DNA from: Gemmatimonadota bacterium
GTDB lineage: Bacteria; Latescibacterota; UBA2968; UBA8231
DNA length: 64,000 nt
Assembly: GCA_018673255.1 (NCBI GenBank)
Contig: JABHDC010000053.1
Span: 1 to 64,000, forward strand
Reading direction: 5' to 3'
Shown here: positions 1 through 6,906 of the stretch, piece by piece
Layout of the letters: every line of letters begins with the position of its first letter
Numbering within the stretch: position 1 is the first letter of the stretch
The notes under the pieces: generated by a model
What the model was told of the DNA's origin: nothing
Database searches by the model: none
Seen by the model: only the letters and a program-made list of their open reading frames with translations
Made by a program: the position numbers and the translations under genes

Positions 1-933
1 ATCGGCGGCAATATCCTGGACCTGCACGACCTCGCCGGCCAACGCCTGAGCCACCATGGCACTTCGGGAGACGAGGACCGGCCCTTTGGTCAGATAGTCG
101 TCACTGAGTCCATACGCGACACTATCCTGCAAGGTAAGCCCGCTTTCATCCAGCAGGCCGATGGAGCAGCCCTTGGCGCCCATCAGACTGGTGGCACTCT
201 CGGCGATCAGGGCTAGGACCTGCTGTAGATCCAGTGTCGCATTCGCCACCTGACCCAGCTCGTACAGGGCCTGCATTTCGCTCAACGCTCGATCGACCCG
301 TACCTGTGTGTCGACGAGATCTCGTTCCTTTCGCCGCAGCGTGACGGCGATCGATTGCGTGAGGAAAGCGACGATGAAGAACAGACCGGTCAGGACAGCC
401 CAGCGCAGCACGGAGACACTGCCAGTGGAATGCGCCCAGAGGCCGAGATCACCGACCTCAACGGGGATCCACCATCCCAGATCTTCGACCAGGACCAGAC
501 CACCCACGAGGCCGGAGGCGATCGCCGCCTGGGCCCAGGAGGCCAGGCGCGGTAGCAGCAGCGCGCCGATGATGACGTGGAAGATGTGCCCCATGGCGGC
601 TGGACTCTGCACACCACCGGTGTAGTGGACAACACAGGTCAGAGCGATCCAGTCGAGACTCATCTGCGCGTAGATTCGCCGACTCGAGCGAACATCCCGA
701 CCGGAATCCAGGGGAGGCCACAGAAAGAAGATCGTGTTGTAGACGAGGACGGCGCCGCCGGTGATGACCAGCGGCCATGGCGAGAAGCCAGCTCCCAGCA
801 CCTGGACGCTGAGCCAGGCGCCGACGAGAATCCCCGACGCGGCGACCCAGCGCAGGCGCACGAAGAATGCGGCCCGCTCCTCCAGCTCGCGCTCCAGAGG
901 GATCTGTGCGGCGATGAGGCCGGGCTGATCCAC
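1..933 (-). CDS. Membrane sensor protein with GAF domain, probable histidine kinase (partial)
   Basis: This frame is open from a GTG at 933 to the window edge (311 codons, no stop), so the C-terminal part is missing. A GGAGG box lies 7 nt before the GTG and decides the start. The N-terminal half (about residues 20-200) has several hydrophobic segments; a charged linker with coiled-coil character follows (residues about 200-230), then a GAF-type sensor domain to the edge. This order is typical of hybrid or orthodox sensor kinases, with the kinase domain expected beyond position 1. It lies 73 nt downstream of a lone receiver gene and on the strand of the hydrogenase operon, so a two-component role is likely. 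It could instead be a GGDEF or phosphatase output protein, because the output domain is not visible. Confidence 0.75.
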   Translation of the reverse strand, partial: MDQPGLIAAQIPLERELEERAAFFVRLRWVAASGILVGAWLSVQVLGAGFSPWPLVITGGAVLVYNTIFFLWPPLDSGRDVRSSRRIYAQMSLDWIALTCVVHYTGGVQSPAAMGHIFHVIIGALLLPRLASWAQAAIASGLVGGLVLVEDLGWWIPVEVGDLGLWAHSTGSVSVLRWAVLTGLFFIVAFLTQSIAVTLRRKERDLVDTQVRVDRALSEMQALYELGQVANATLDLQQVLALIAESATSLMGAKGCSIGLLDESGLTLQDSVAYGLSDDYLTKGPVLVSRSAMVAQALAGEVVQVQDIAAD

Positions 934-1006
934 GTGAATGCCTCCCGCCGGGTTCAGATACGCTACCGGTGCCACCTGACGAGCACCGGGGGTTTCTTAC
1001 AAGCTC

Positions 1007-1384
1007 CTAACTCTCGAGCTTCTCAGCCAGCAGGGTCAGCAGCGTCTTGCTGTCCAACGGTTTCTGAAAGACACCGGCCAGACCCAGTTCGGTGGTGCTC
1101 GTCGTCTGCTGCAGTGCATTGCCCGTCGAACTCAGAAGATAGATCGGCGCCTGATTGGCAAGCACCTTCATCGATGTCACGAAGCTCGTTCCCGCATCGA
1201 TCTCCTCCATCATCAGATCGACGATGATCAGATCGGGCTGACAGCGCTTGTAGACCTTGACGCCCTCTTCGGCGCTGGCTGCCGTCTCGACGACATACTC
1301 ATTGGCGGTGAGGATCACCCGCAGACTCTCACGGATATCAGGATCATCATCGATGCACAGGATTACGTGCTTACCGTCTCGCAT
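1007..1384 (-). CDS. Stand-alone response regulator receiver domain (CheY-like)
   Basis: This 125-aa protein is a single REC domain without an output domain. It carries the acidic pocket (IDDDPD, residues 11-16), the phospho-acceptor Asp56 in the segment IIVDLMM, a Ser/Thr switch position in LLSST, and the conserved Lys in QKPLD. It should receive phosphate from a histidine kinase and act by protein contact. The start overlaps the 3' end of the hydrogenase protease gene by 14 nt, which points to co-transcription and translational coupling. The membrane sensor gene follows 73 nt downstream and is the natural partner. Whether the pair senses hydrogen, redox state or something unrelated cannot be told from sequence. 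Confidence 0.92.
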   Translation of the reverse strand: MRDGKHVILCIDDDPDIRESLRVILTANEYVVETAASAEEGVKVYKRCQPDLIIVDLMMEEIDAGTSFVTSMKVLANQAPIYLLSSTGNALQQTTSTTELGLAGVFQKPLDSKTLLTLLAEKLES

Positions 1385-1907
1385 TTCCTACTTCCTCCAT
1401 CACCTGCCCGGCGGCGACGTCTCGCGTCGGCGCCCAAACTGTCGAGGCGGCGCGCAGTTCGCGCCGCATGATCACTGGAACCATCTCTTCCACGGCAGCG
1501 ACGAGATTCTGCGTCGCCTCCGGAGACAATCCCTCGCCGAAATCGTCGAAATCGTAACCCCGGATACCCAGGGCAAATCCCTGAGGTGAAGTACCACGAA
1601 TCTGTGCCGCCAGCGCCAGGATGGCTTCAGGTTCGACACTGTGACTGGTGAAGCCGAGACCGACACGCGGTTGCAGACGGGACAGACTGAAGGGTGGAGG
1701 CGCATTGATGGAAGCGTCGGCGAACAGCACCATGTCGTGCTCAGCTGCCAGGGCCGCATCTTCCACCGTCAACTGGTAGTCGATATCGACACTCACTCCA
1801 CTCAGACCCCTGTCCTCAACAGCATCGGCAAAAGCCGGCCCCAGCCCGTCGTCGAGACGGGCGGGATTGCCGTAGCCCAACACCAGGAGCCGAGAACCCA
1901 GCTTCAT
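1371..1907 (-). CDS. [NiFe] hydrogenase maturation protease
   Basis: This 178-aa protein belongs to the HyaD/HoxW family, which clips the C-terminal tail of the hydrogenase large subunit once nickel is inserted. The N-terminal signature GYGNPARLDDGLG (residues 11-23) is clear. A second conserved acidic position (Asp64) and a His (His89, in FTSHS) fit the nickel-sensing residues of the family. The ATG overlaps the hoxH stop by 4 nt, so translation is coupled to its substrate. The length is normal for the family. The symbol hoxW would be reasonable but the sequence alone does not separate it from other members. Confidence 0.93.
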   Translation of the reverse strand: MKLGSRLLVLGYGNPARLDDGLGPAFADAVEDRGLSGVSVDIDYQLTVEDAALAAEHDMVLFADASINAPPPFSLSRLQPRVGLGFTSHSVEPEAILALAAQIRGTSPQGFALGIRGYDFDDFGEGLSPEATQNLVAAVEEMVPVIMRRELRAASTVWAPTRDVAAGQVMEEVGNARR

Positions 1908-3364
1908 CCCTTCGACCTCGTGTCAATCATGGTACCCTCGTGGTCGTAGAGTTCGACCGTCAAGGGCATCTGCCCCATCGCATGTGTGGCGCACGACAGA
2001 CACGGATCGTAGGCCCGAATGGCGACCTCCACGCGATTCAGCATGCCTTCGGAGATCTCTGCCTGCCCCGACAGATGATCCTCGGCCACCTTCTGTACGG
2101 CCAGATTCATCGGCACGTTGTTGCTCGTCGTCGACACGATCAGATTGGCCATCGTCACCTGATCCTGATCGTCCACCTGGTAGTGGTGGAAGAGCGTGCC
2201 ACGGGGAGCCTCGATGATGCCGATCCCTTCGTTGCGACGTTCGCCCTTGGTGACCAGGTCCGTGCCCTGCAGATCAGGATCATTCAGCAGTTCCTTGATC
2301 TTCTCTGTCGAGTGCAGCAACTCAATCATACGGGCCCAGTGGTATCCCATCGTCACATTGCACGGCTTGCCATTGGTGACGGCAGCAAACTCCTTGCGCG
2401 CCGCCTCAGCCTCAGGTGTCGAGAAGCTGTCGGCATTGTTCACACGTGCCAGAGGTCCAACCCGATACCAACCCTCGGCCGGTCCAATCGAACGGATGAA
2501 GGGGAACTTCATGTAGCTCCAGGACTTCACCTCTTCGCCCAGATACTCAGCGTATTTGTCGTTGTCGACGTGGTCGAAGATTTTCTCACCATCCGCCGTC
2601 TGCGCCCGCAGGCCGCCATCGTAAATCTCGTAGCTGCCATCCGCACCGGTCAGACTCAGATGATTGGAGTCGAAGGAGCCAAAGGGGGCCAGCTCTTCCA
2701 GATTCTCGACGGTATAGTTCTTGGCGATCTCAACGACCCCAAGAGACCACTCCATCATCTGGTCGATGTCCTTGAGGAATTCGTCGCGCTCGGCGATTGA
2801 CAGGTTCTTGTTGATCCCACCCGGCACAGCGCCGGTACCGTGGATTTTCTTGCCCGCCGTCGCCTTGATGAGTTCCTGGCCATACTTGCGCATCATCACC
2901 CCCTGCACGGCCAGATCACGATGCTCGGCTGCGACACCAACCACATTGCGAATCGCCACGTCTGCATCAAATCCGAACAACAGGTCCGGCGAGCACAGGT
3001 GGAAGAAGTGCAGCGCGTGGGACTGCAGGAACTGCCCGTGGTGCATGAGCAGGCGCATCTTCTCTGCCGTCGGCGTGAGATTCTCACCACCGACAATGCG
3101 ATCGATCGCCTTGGCTGCCGCCAGGTGATGACTCACGGGGCAGATACCACACAGTCGCTGCACCAGCACCGGGACCTCCCACAACAGCCGGCCCTGGATG
3201 AAGCGCTCAAATCCACGAAACTCGACGATATGTAAGCGTGCCTGCTTGACCTTGTTCTGGTCGTCGAGGAGGATCGTTACCTTGCCGTGTCCTTCAACCC
3301 GGGTCACGGGCTCAATGACGATCCGCCGATCGCCAGCTGTCGTTGTCACTGCCGTCTCTCCCAT
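1904..3364 (-). CDS. hoxH: NAD-reducing [NiFe] hydrogenase large subunit HoxH
   Basis: This 486-aa catalytic subunit holds the NiFe(CN)2CO centre. The N-terminal ligand motif is RLCGIC (Cys72 and Cys75) and the C-terminal motif is DPCLSCATH (Cys455, Cys458, His461). The 25 residues after His461 form the tail removed by the maturation protease encoded next door. The short spacing, the low-complexity lead before RIVIEPVTRVEGHGKV and the adjacent diaphorase genes mark the group 3d bidirectional type rather than a membrane uptake enzyme. It starts 3 nt after the hoxY stop and ends in a 4-nt overlap with the protease gene. All four metal-binding cysteines are present, so the enzyme looks functional. 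Confidence 0.97.
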   Translation of the reverse strand: MGETAVTTTAGDRRIVIEPVTRVEGHGKVTILLDDQNKVKQARLHIVEFRGFERFIQGRLLWEVPVLVQRLCGICPVSHHLAAAKAIDRIVGGENLTPTAEKMRLLMHHGQFLQSHALHFFHLCSPDLLFGFDADVAIRNVVGVAAEHRDLAVQGVMMRKYGQELIKATAGKKIHGTGAVPGGINKNLSIAERDEFLKDIDQMMEWSLGVVEIAKNYTVENLEELAPFGSFDSNHLSLTGADGSYEIYDGGLRAQTADGEKIFDHVDNDKYAEYLGEEVKSWSYMKFPFIRSIGPAEGWYRVGPLARVNNADSFSTPEAEAARKEFAAVTNGKPCNVTMGYHWARMIELLHSTEKIKELLNDPDLQGTDLVTKGERRNEGIGIIEAPRGTLFHHYQVDDQDQVTMANLIVSTTSNNVPMNLAVQKVAEDHLSGQAEISEGMLNRVEVAIRAYDPCLSCATHAMGQMPLTVELYDHEGTMIDTRSKG

Positions 3365-3367
3365 TCG

Positions 3368-3913
3368 TCAGTCGTACTTGAGCAGACCGTAAGGCAGCGC
3401 CAATGGCTGCTCGGTCAGCAGTGCTGTCAACGCTTCCCAGATGCAGTCCGCCGGAGGCGGACAACCGGGCAGGTGGTAGTCGATCTTTACCACTTCCTGA
3501 GCGGGCTTCACCTGATTGAGCAACAGAGGTATTTCAGGGTCGTTGGGGATCTGTCCACTCGGATTGTAGGTGGTGACTCCATCGAGGTAGGACTCTTCCA
3601 GACATTCTCGCAGGGGGATGCGATTGCGCATGGCCGGGATGCCCCCCATCGTGGCACAGTCACCGACGGAGACGAGGATATCGCAGTGACGACGGAAGTC
3701 CTGCAGGACCCGGACATTCTCTTCATTGGCGCAGCCGCCTTCGATGAGACCGACGGCGCAACGCCCCGTGAATTCTTTGATGTCGTTGATTGGCGACTTG
3801 TCGAAGTCGATGATCTCCACCAGCTGCAGTATGCGATCGTCGATGTCGAGAATCGACATGTGACAGCCGAAGCAACCCGCCAGAGACGTGGTGGCGACGC
3901 GGGGTTTAGCCAT
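3368..3913 (-). CDS. hoxY: NAD-reducing hydrogenase small subunit HoxY
   Basis: This 181-aa protein is the short small subunit typical of group 3d enzymes, with no twin-arginine leader, so the enzyme is cytoplasmic. It carries the proximal [4Fe-4S] cluster. The likely ligands are Cys14 and Cys17 (GCFGCHMS), Cys86 (SVGDCATMGG) and Cys151 (LPGCPPPADC). It pairs with HoxH to make the hydrogenase module and passes electrons to the HoxFU diaphorase. It lies 21 nt downstream of hoxU and 3 nt upstream of hoxH. The length agrees with the family. Confidence 0.97.
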   Translation of the reverse strand: MAKPRVATTSLAGCFGCHMSILDIDDRILQLVEIIDFDKSPINDIKEFTGRCAVGLIEGGCANEENVRVLQDFRRHCDILVSVGDCATMGGIPAMRNRIPLRECLEESYLDGVTTYNPSGQIPNDPEIPLLLNQVKPAQEVVKIDYHLPGCPPPADCIWEALTALLTEQPLALPYGLLKYD

Positions 3914-3934
3914 GGTTCGTTTCTGCCTCTCGTT

Positions 3935-4666
3935 TCAGGCCGTCGGCGCCGGGCGCCGGGCTTCGATGTCAGATCCGATCGGTTCGATATCGTAGAGTCG
4001 TTTCCCCACCGGTACCGCGTAGCCGATCCCCTTCTTCATCAAGGCACCGACAGGGCAGACCTCCAGGGCCTTGTCGGTGATGTCGATGTCCGTGTCACGC
4101 AGGTGCGCCTCGGCATTGATCCCGAGATGGCGTTCAGGACCACGGCCGACGAATTGGAAAATCTGCTTCCCATCAATGTCGCGCGATGCACGTACGCAAC
4201 GGGCACAGAGGATGCAGCGATTCCGATCGATGAAGACGTAGGGGTGACTCGCGTCGATGTTCTGTGAAGGAAACTGGAATGGATACTTTGGTGCCGTGAT
4301 CCCAAAGCGGTAACCGATCGCCTGCAGCTCGCAGTTGCCACTCTTCTCGCAATACATGCAATAGTGATTGCCCTCGACGAAGAGCATCTCGATGATGTCC
4401 CGACGGATCCGCTGGATCGCTTCGGATTCATTCTCGACGACGATGCCATCGGAAACCGGCTGCGTGCAGGATGCCTGCGGCCGACCGTTGACGAGGACTG
4501 TGCAGACCCGACAACTGCCATACGGCTTCAGGTCGGGGTGAGCACACAGACGTGGGATGTAGACACCGGCCTCATCGGCAGCGGACATGATCGTCTGGCC
4601 TGATTCGGCCTCGATGCTCACCCCATCGATGGTGAACTTGATCGTGTTCATGCTTGTTCCACTCAT
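3935..4666 (-). CDS. hoxU: NAD-reducing hydrogenase diaphorase subunit HoxU
   Basis: This 243-aa protein is an electron-transfer subunit homologous to the N-terminal part of NuoG. An N-terminal plant-type [2Fe-2S] domain has Cys41, Cys52, Cys55 and Cys67. A His-Cys3 [4Fe-4S] site follows (His101, Cys103, Cys106, Cys112, in NHYCMYCEKSGNC). The C-terminal part has a ferredoxin-type cluster with Cys151, Cys154, Cys157 and Cys204. The ATG at 4666 overlaps the hoxF stop by 4 nt, which favours it over the internal Met at residue 6. It wires the HoxY cluster to the HoxF flavin. Confidence 0.97.
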   Translation of the reverse strand: MSGTSMNTIKFTIDGVSIEAESGQTIMSAADEAGVYIPRLCAHPDLKPYGSCRVCTVLVNGRPQASCTQPVSDGIVVENESEAIQRIRRDIIEMLFVEGNHYCMYCEKSGNCELQAIGYRFGITAPKYPFQFPSQNIDASHPYVFIDRNRCILCARCVRASRDIDGKQIFQFVGRGPERHLGINAEAHLRDTDIDITDKALEVCPVGALMKKGIGYAVPVGKRLYDIEPIGSDIEARRPAPTA

Positions 4667-6528
4667 GCTTTAGTGTGCGCGGAAGGGCGCCCGGCGATGG
4701 CAGCAGCCTCGCCGACAGCGTCCGCCAGATCGAAGCTTGGGATCAGACCGTCATCCTCGGCACGCAAGCGCGCCTCGTAGACAGGTCGGAATCGTTCGAG
4801 AGAGCTGAGGATTGGATTCGGTGACGTCTGGCCCAGACCGCAACGGCTGGCCGTCTTGACGGACGTGGCCAACTCGGCGAGCCGATCCAGATCAGCGGCC
4901 GTGGCACGACCGGCAATCACTTCACCGAGCGCCTGTCGCAACAGCACATTGCCGACGCGGCAGGGGGTGCAGTAGCCGCAACTCTCGTCAATGAAGAATT
5001 CCATGAACTCATCAACGATCTGCAGCAGGTCTCGATCTTTGTTGAAGACCATCATGGCACCACCAGTGGCCAGGTCATCATAGCAGATCGTGCGCTCGAA
5101 GTCGCCCGGGCCGACCAATTGACCACTGGGACCGCCCATCTGCACAGCCTGGACGCGTTCAGCGCCGACCATCTTCAGCACCTCTGACAGCTTCGTGCCG
5201 AATTCGACCTCGTAGACACCTGGACTGCGACAATCACCACTGATGCTCAGCAGTTTCGTACCGCTGGAACCACTCGAACCCATGCGGGCAAACCAGCCGG
5301 CACCCTTGTCGAGGATCCTCGACACGGCGCAGAAGGTCTCCACATTGTTCACCACCGTCGGGCATTTCAGATAGCCCTCTTGCGCCGGGAACGGTGGCCG
5401 CGTCTTCGGATCACCTCGCTGGCCTTCGCACGAGCTGATCAGGGCCGTTTCCTCGCCGCAGATGTAGGAGCCGGCACCCATCTGAATGCGGATATCAAAG
5501 TTGAATCCCGCCTTGCCGAGGATATCCTGCCCCAAAAAACCCTTGTCGCGCCGGGCATCGATGAGGCTCGTCAGATAGTCCTCGAGATAGGCGTATTCGC
5601 CACGCAGATAGATGAGGCCTTCCGCCGCACCAATGGCGTAACCGGCGATCGTCATGCCCTCGAACATGAGGTCGGCGCGCTCGGTGAGCACGACTCGATC
5701 CTTGAAGGTTCCAGGCTCACCTTCATCGGCATTGCAGATAATGAACTTCCGGTCGCCGTCGGCGTCGCGCGTGAATTGCCACTTCATGCCCGCCGGGAAT
5801 CCGGCGCCGCCGCGTCCCCGCAGTCGGGCATTGTTCACGGCACGGATGACTTCAGCCGGCGACAGGGCCAGTGCTTTCTCCAGCCCCTGTCCCTCGTCAT
5901 AGTCGGAGAGGATCACCTGTCCACGGTGGCGGATGTTGTTCTGTACCATCGCCTGCACCAGATCATCAGCGTTGTTCCCGTCGCCGAGGGTCCAGATCAA
6001 ACGCCGCGGATCCTTGTGCTCCTTGAGGCCGCGAACGATGTCGCGGGCGCGATCGGTATTCAGTGATGTGACCACCACATCGTCGATCAGTGCCGCTGGG
6101 GCCTGATCACACATGCCGATGCAGGGGGTCGTCGTCAGGTGGATGGCGCCATCGGGCGTTGTTTCACCGATGCCAATCCCCAACTCGTCACAGAATACCT
6201 GCGCCACACCATCGGCGCCGGCGAGCCGGTCGATGACGTCATTGCAGAGCCGGATGACGATGCGGCCCTGCGGTGTATCGCTGTAAAAGGAGTAGAAGGA
6301 GACGACGCTCTCTACTTCTACACGGGGTATACCCAGTTCCCCGGCAATCAATGACATCGCCTCACCGGAGATGTGACCGGCGTGTTTCTGCACGCCCCTC
6401 ACAATATCCATCAGACGGTGGGGGTCCTTGCCACAGGCCTGGCAGACCTCAGCTACAGCGGCGGCCAGATCCTTGGCGACCAGTCTCTCGCTCATTGGCT
6501 TACCTCGATCTCCATCCCTCTCATCCAC
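4663..6528 (-). CDS. hoxF: NAD-reducing hydrogenase diaphorase subunit HoxF (NuoE-NuoF fusion)
   Basis: This 621-aa subunit oxidises or reduces NAD(H) through FMN. Residues about 20-160 form a NuoE-like domain and the rest is NuoF-like. The FMN/NAD site shows GRGGAGFPAG (238-247) and ADEGEPGTFKDR (267-278). The [4Fe-4S] ligands are Cys517, Cys520 and Cys523 (SCGYCTPC) plus Cys563. In the NuoE part the second cysteine pair is intact (CIGMC, 136 and 140), but the first pair has only Cys95; the position expected for its partner is Asp100. Two starts are credible: ATG 6528 with GAGGAG 7 nt upstream, and ATG 6495 with GAGG 7-8 nt upstream. The gene opens the operon, so no separate HoxE is present. 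Confidence 0.96.
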   Translation of the reverse strand: MDERDGDRGKPMSERLVAKDLAAAVAEVCQACGKDPHRLMDIVRGVQKHAGHISGEAMSLIAGELGIPRVEVESVVSFYSFYSDTPQGRIVIRLCNDVIDRLAGADGVAQVFCDELGIGIGETTPDGAIHLTTTPCIGMCDQAPAALIDDVVVTSLNTDRARDIVRGLKEHKDPRRLIWTLGDGNNADDLVQAMVQNNIRHRGQVILSDYDEGQGLEKALALSPAEVIRAVNNARLRGRGGAGFPAGMKWQFTRDADGDRKFIICNADEGEPGTFKDRVVLTERADLMFEGMTIAGYAIGAAEGLIYLRGEYAYLEDYLTSLIDARRDKGFLGQDILGKAGFNFDIRIQMGAGSYICGEETALISSCEGQRGDPKTRPPFPAQEGYLKCPTVVNNVETFCAVSRILDKGAGWFARMGSSGSSGTKLLSISGDCRSPGVYEVEFGTKLSEVLKMVGAERVQAVQMGGPSGQLVGPGDFERTICYDDLATGGAMMVFNKDRDLLQIVDEFMEFFIDESCGYCTPCRVGNVLLRQALGEVIAGRATAADLDRLAELATSVKTASRCGLGQTSPNPILSSLERFRPVYEARLRAEDDGLIPSFDLADAVGEAAAIAGRPSAHTKA

Positions 6529-6906
6529 GAACTCCTCACCCGATCGGGGGCCGCGAGCGGCACACCCATTCAGAGTTCATGCAAAAGTCATACCGGCAGG
6601 TTGACACTGCAAGGTGTGACACTGAGAGGGAGACGAGGCGTTCCCACCAGGGCACTCGGATGTCCCGCGCGGGACCTGGCTGCCTCTATGGGGCAATCTG
6701 TCCCCGATCCTGGCGTCACACGGAAGGGATTGTGGTGAAATTCAACAGATGGCGCCACAGTGCGGGGCCCAAGGCGCCTTACGCAGACAGCTCTTGGAGT
6801 GCGGCATGTGATTCTGCGCTGGAGGCGACAGCCCTTGTGGTGCAATGTATCTGTACTATCAGGCACTGCGCATCATGCTTGATCGCATCGTCACACGGAG
6901 GGTTTC
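6529..6906. other. Divergent intergenic region between hoxF and the FG-GAP gene
   Basis: This 378-nt stretch holds no convincing gene. It contains the sigma-54-like site near the hoxF end, a perfect 14-bp palindrome GTCCCGCGCGGGAC at 6662-6675, and a short inverted repeat GGGG/CCCC at 6690-6705 with an 8-nt gap. The palindrome is a plausible operator for either direction. An SD box GGAGG precedes the rightward gene at 6907. No clear sigma-70 promoter was seen. Confidence 0.5.
6580..6595 (-). promoter_or_regulatory. Possible sigma-54 (-24/-12) promoter for hoxFUYH
   Basis: Read on the minus strand the site is CGGTATGACTTTTGCA. It has the invariant GG-N10-GC spacing and the TTGCA -12 box, with three mismatches to TGGCACG-N4-TTGCA. 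It would start transcription near 6569, about 40 nt before the upper hoxF start. Sigma-54 control of soluble hydrogenase operons is known in Ralstonia. No cognate activator gene is in the window, so this stays a candidate. Confidence 0.4.
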
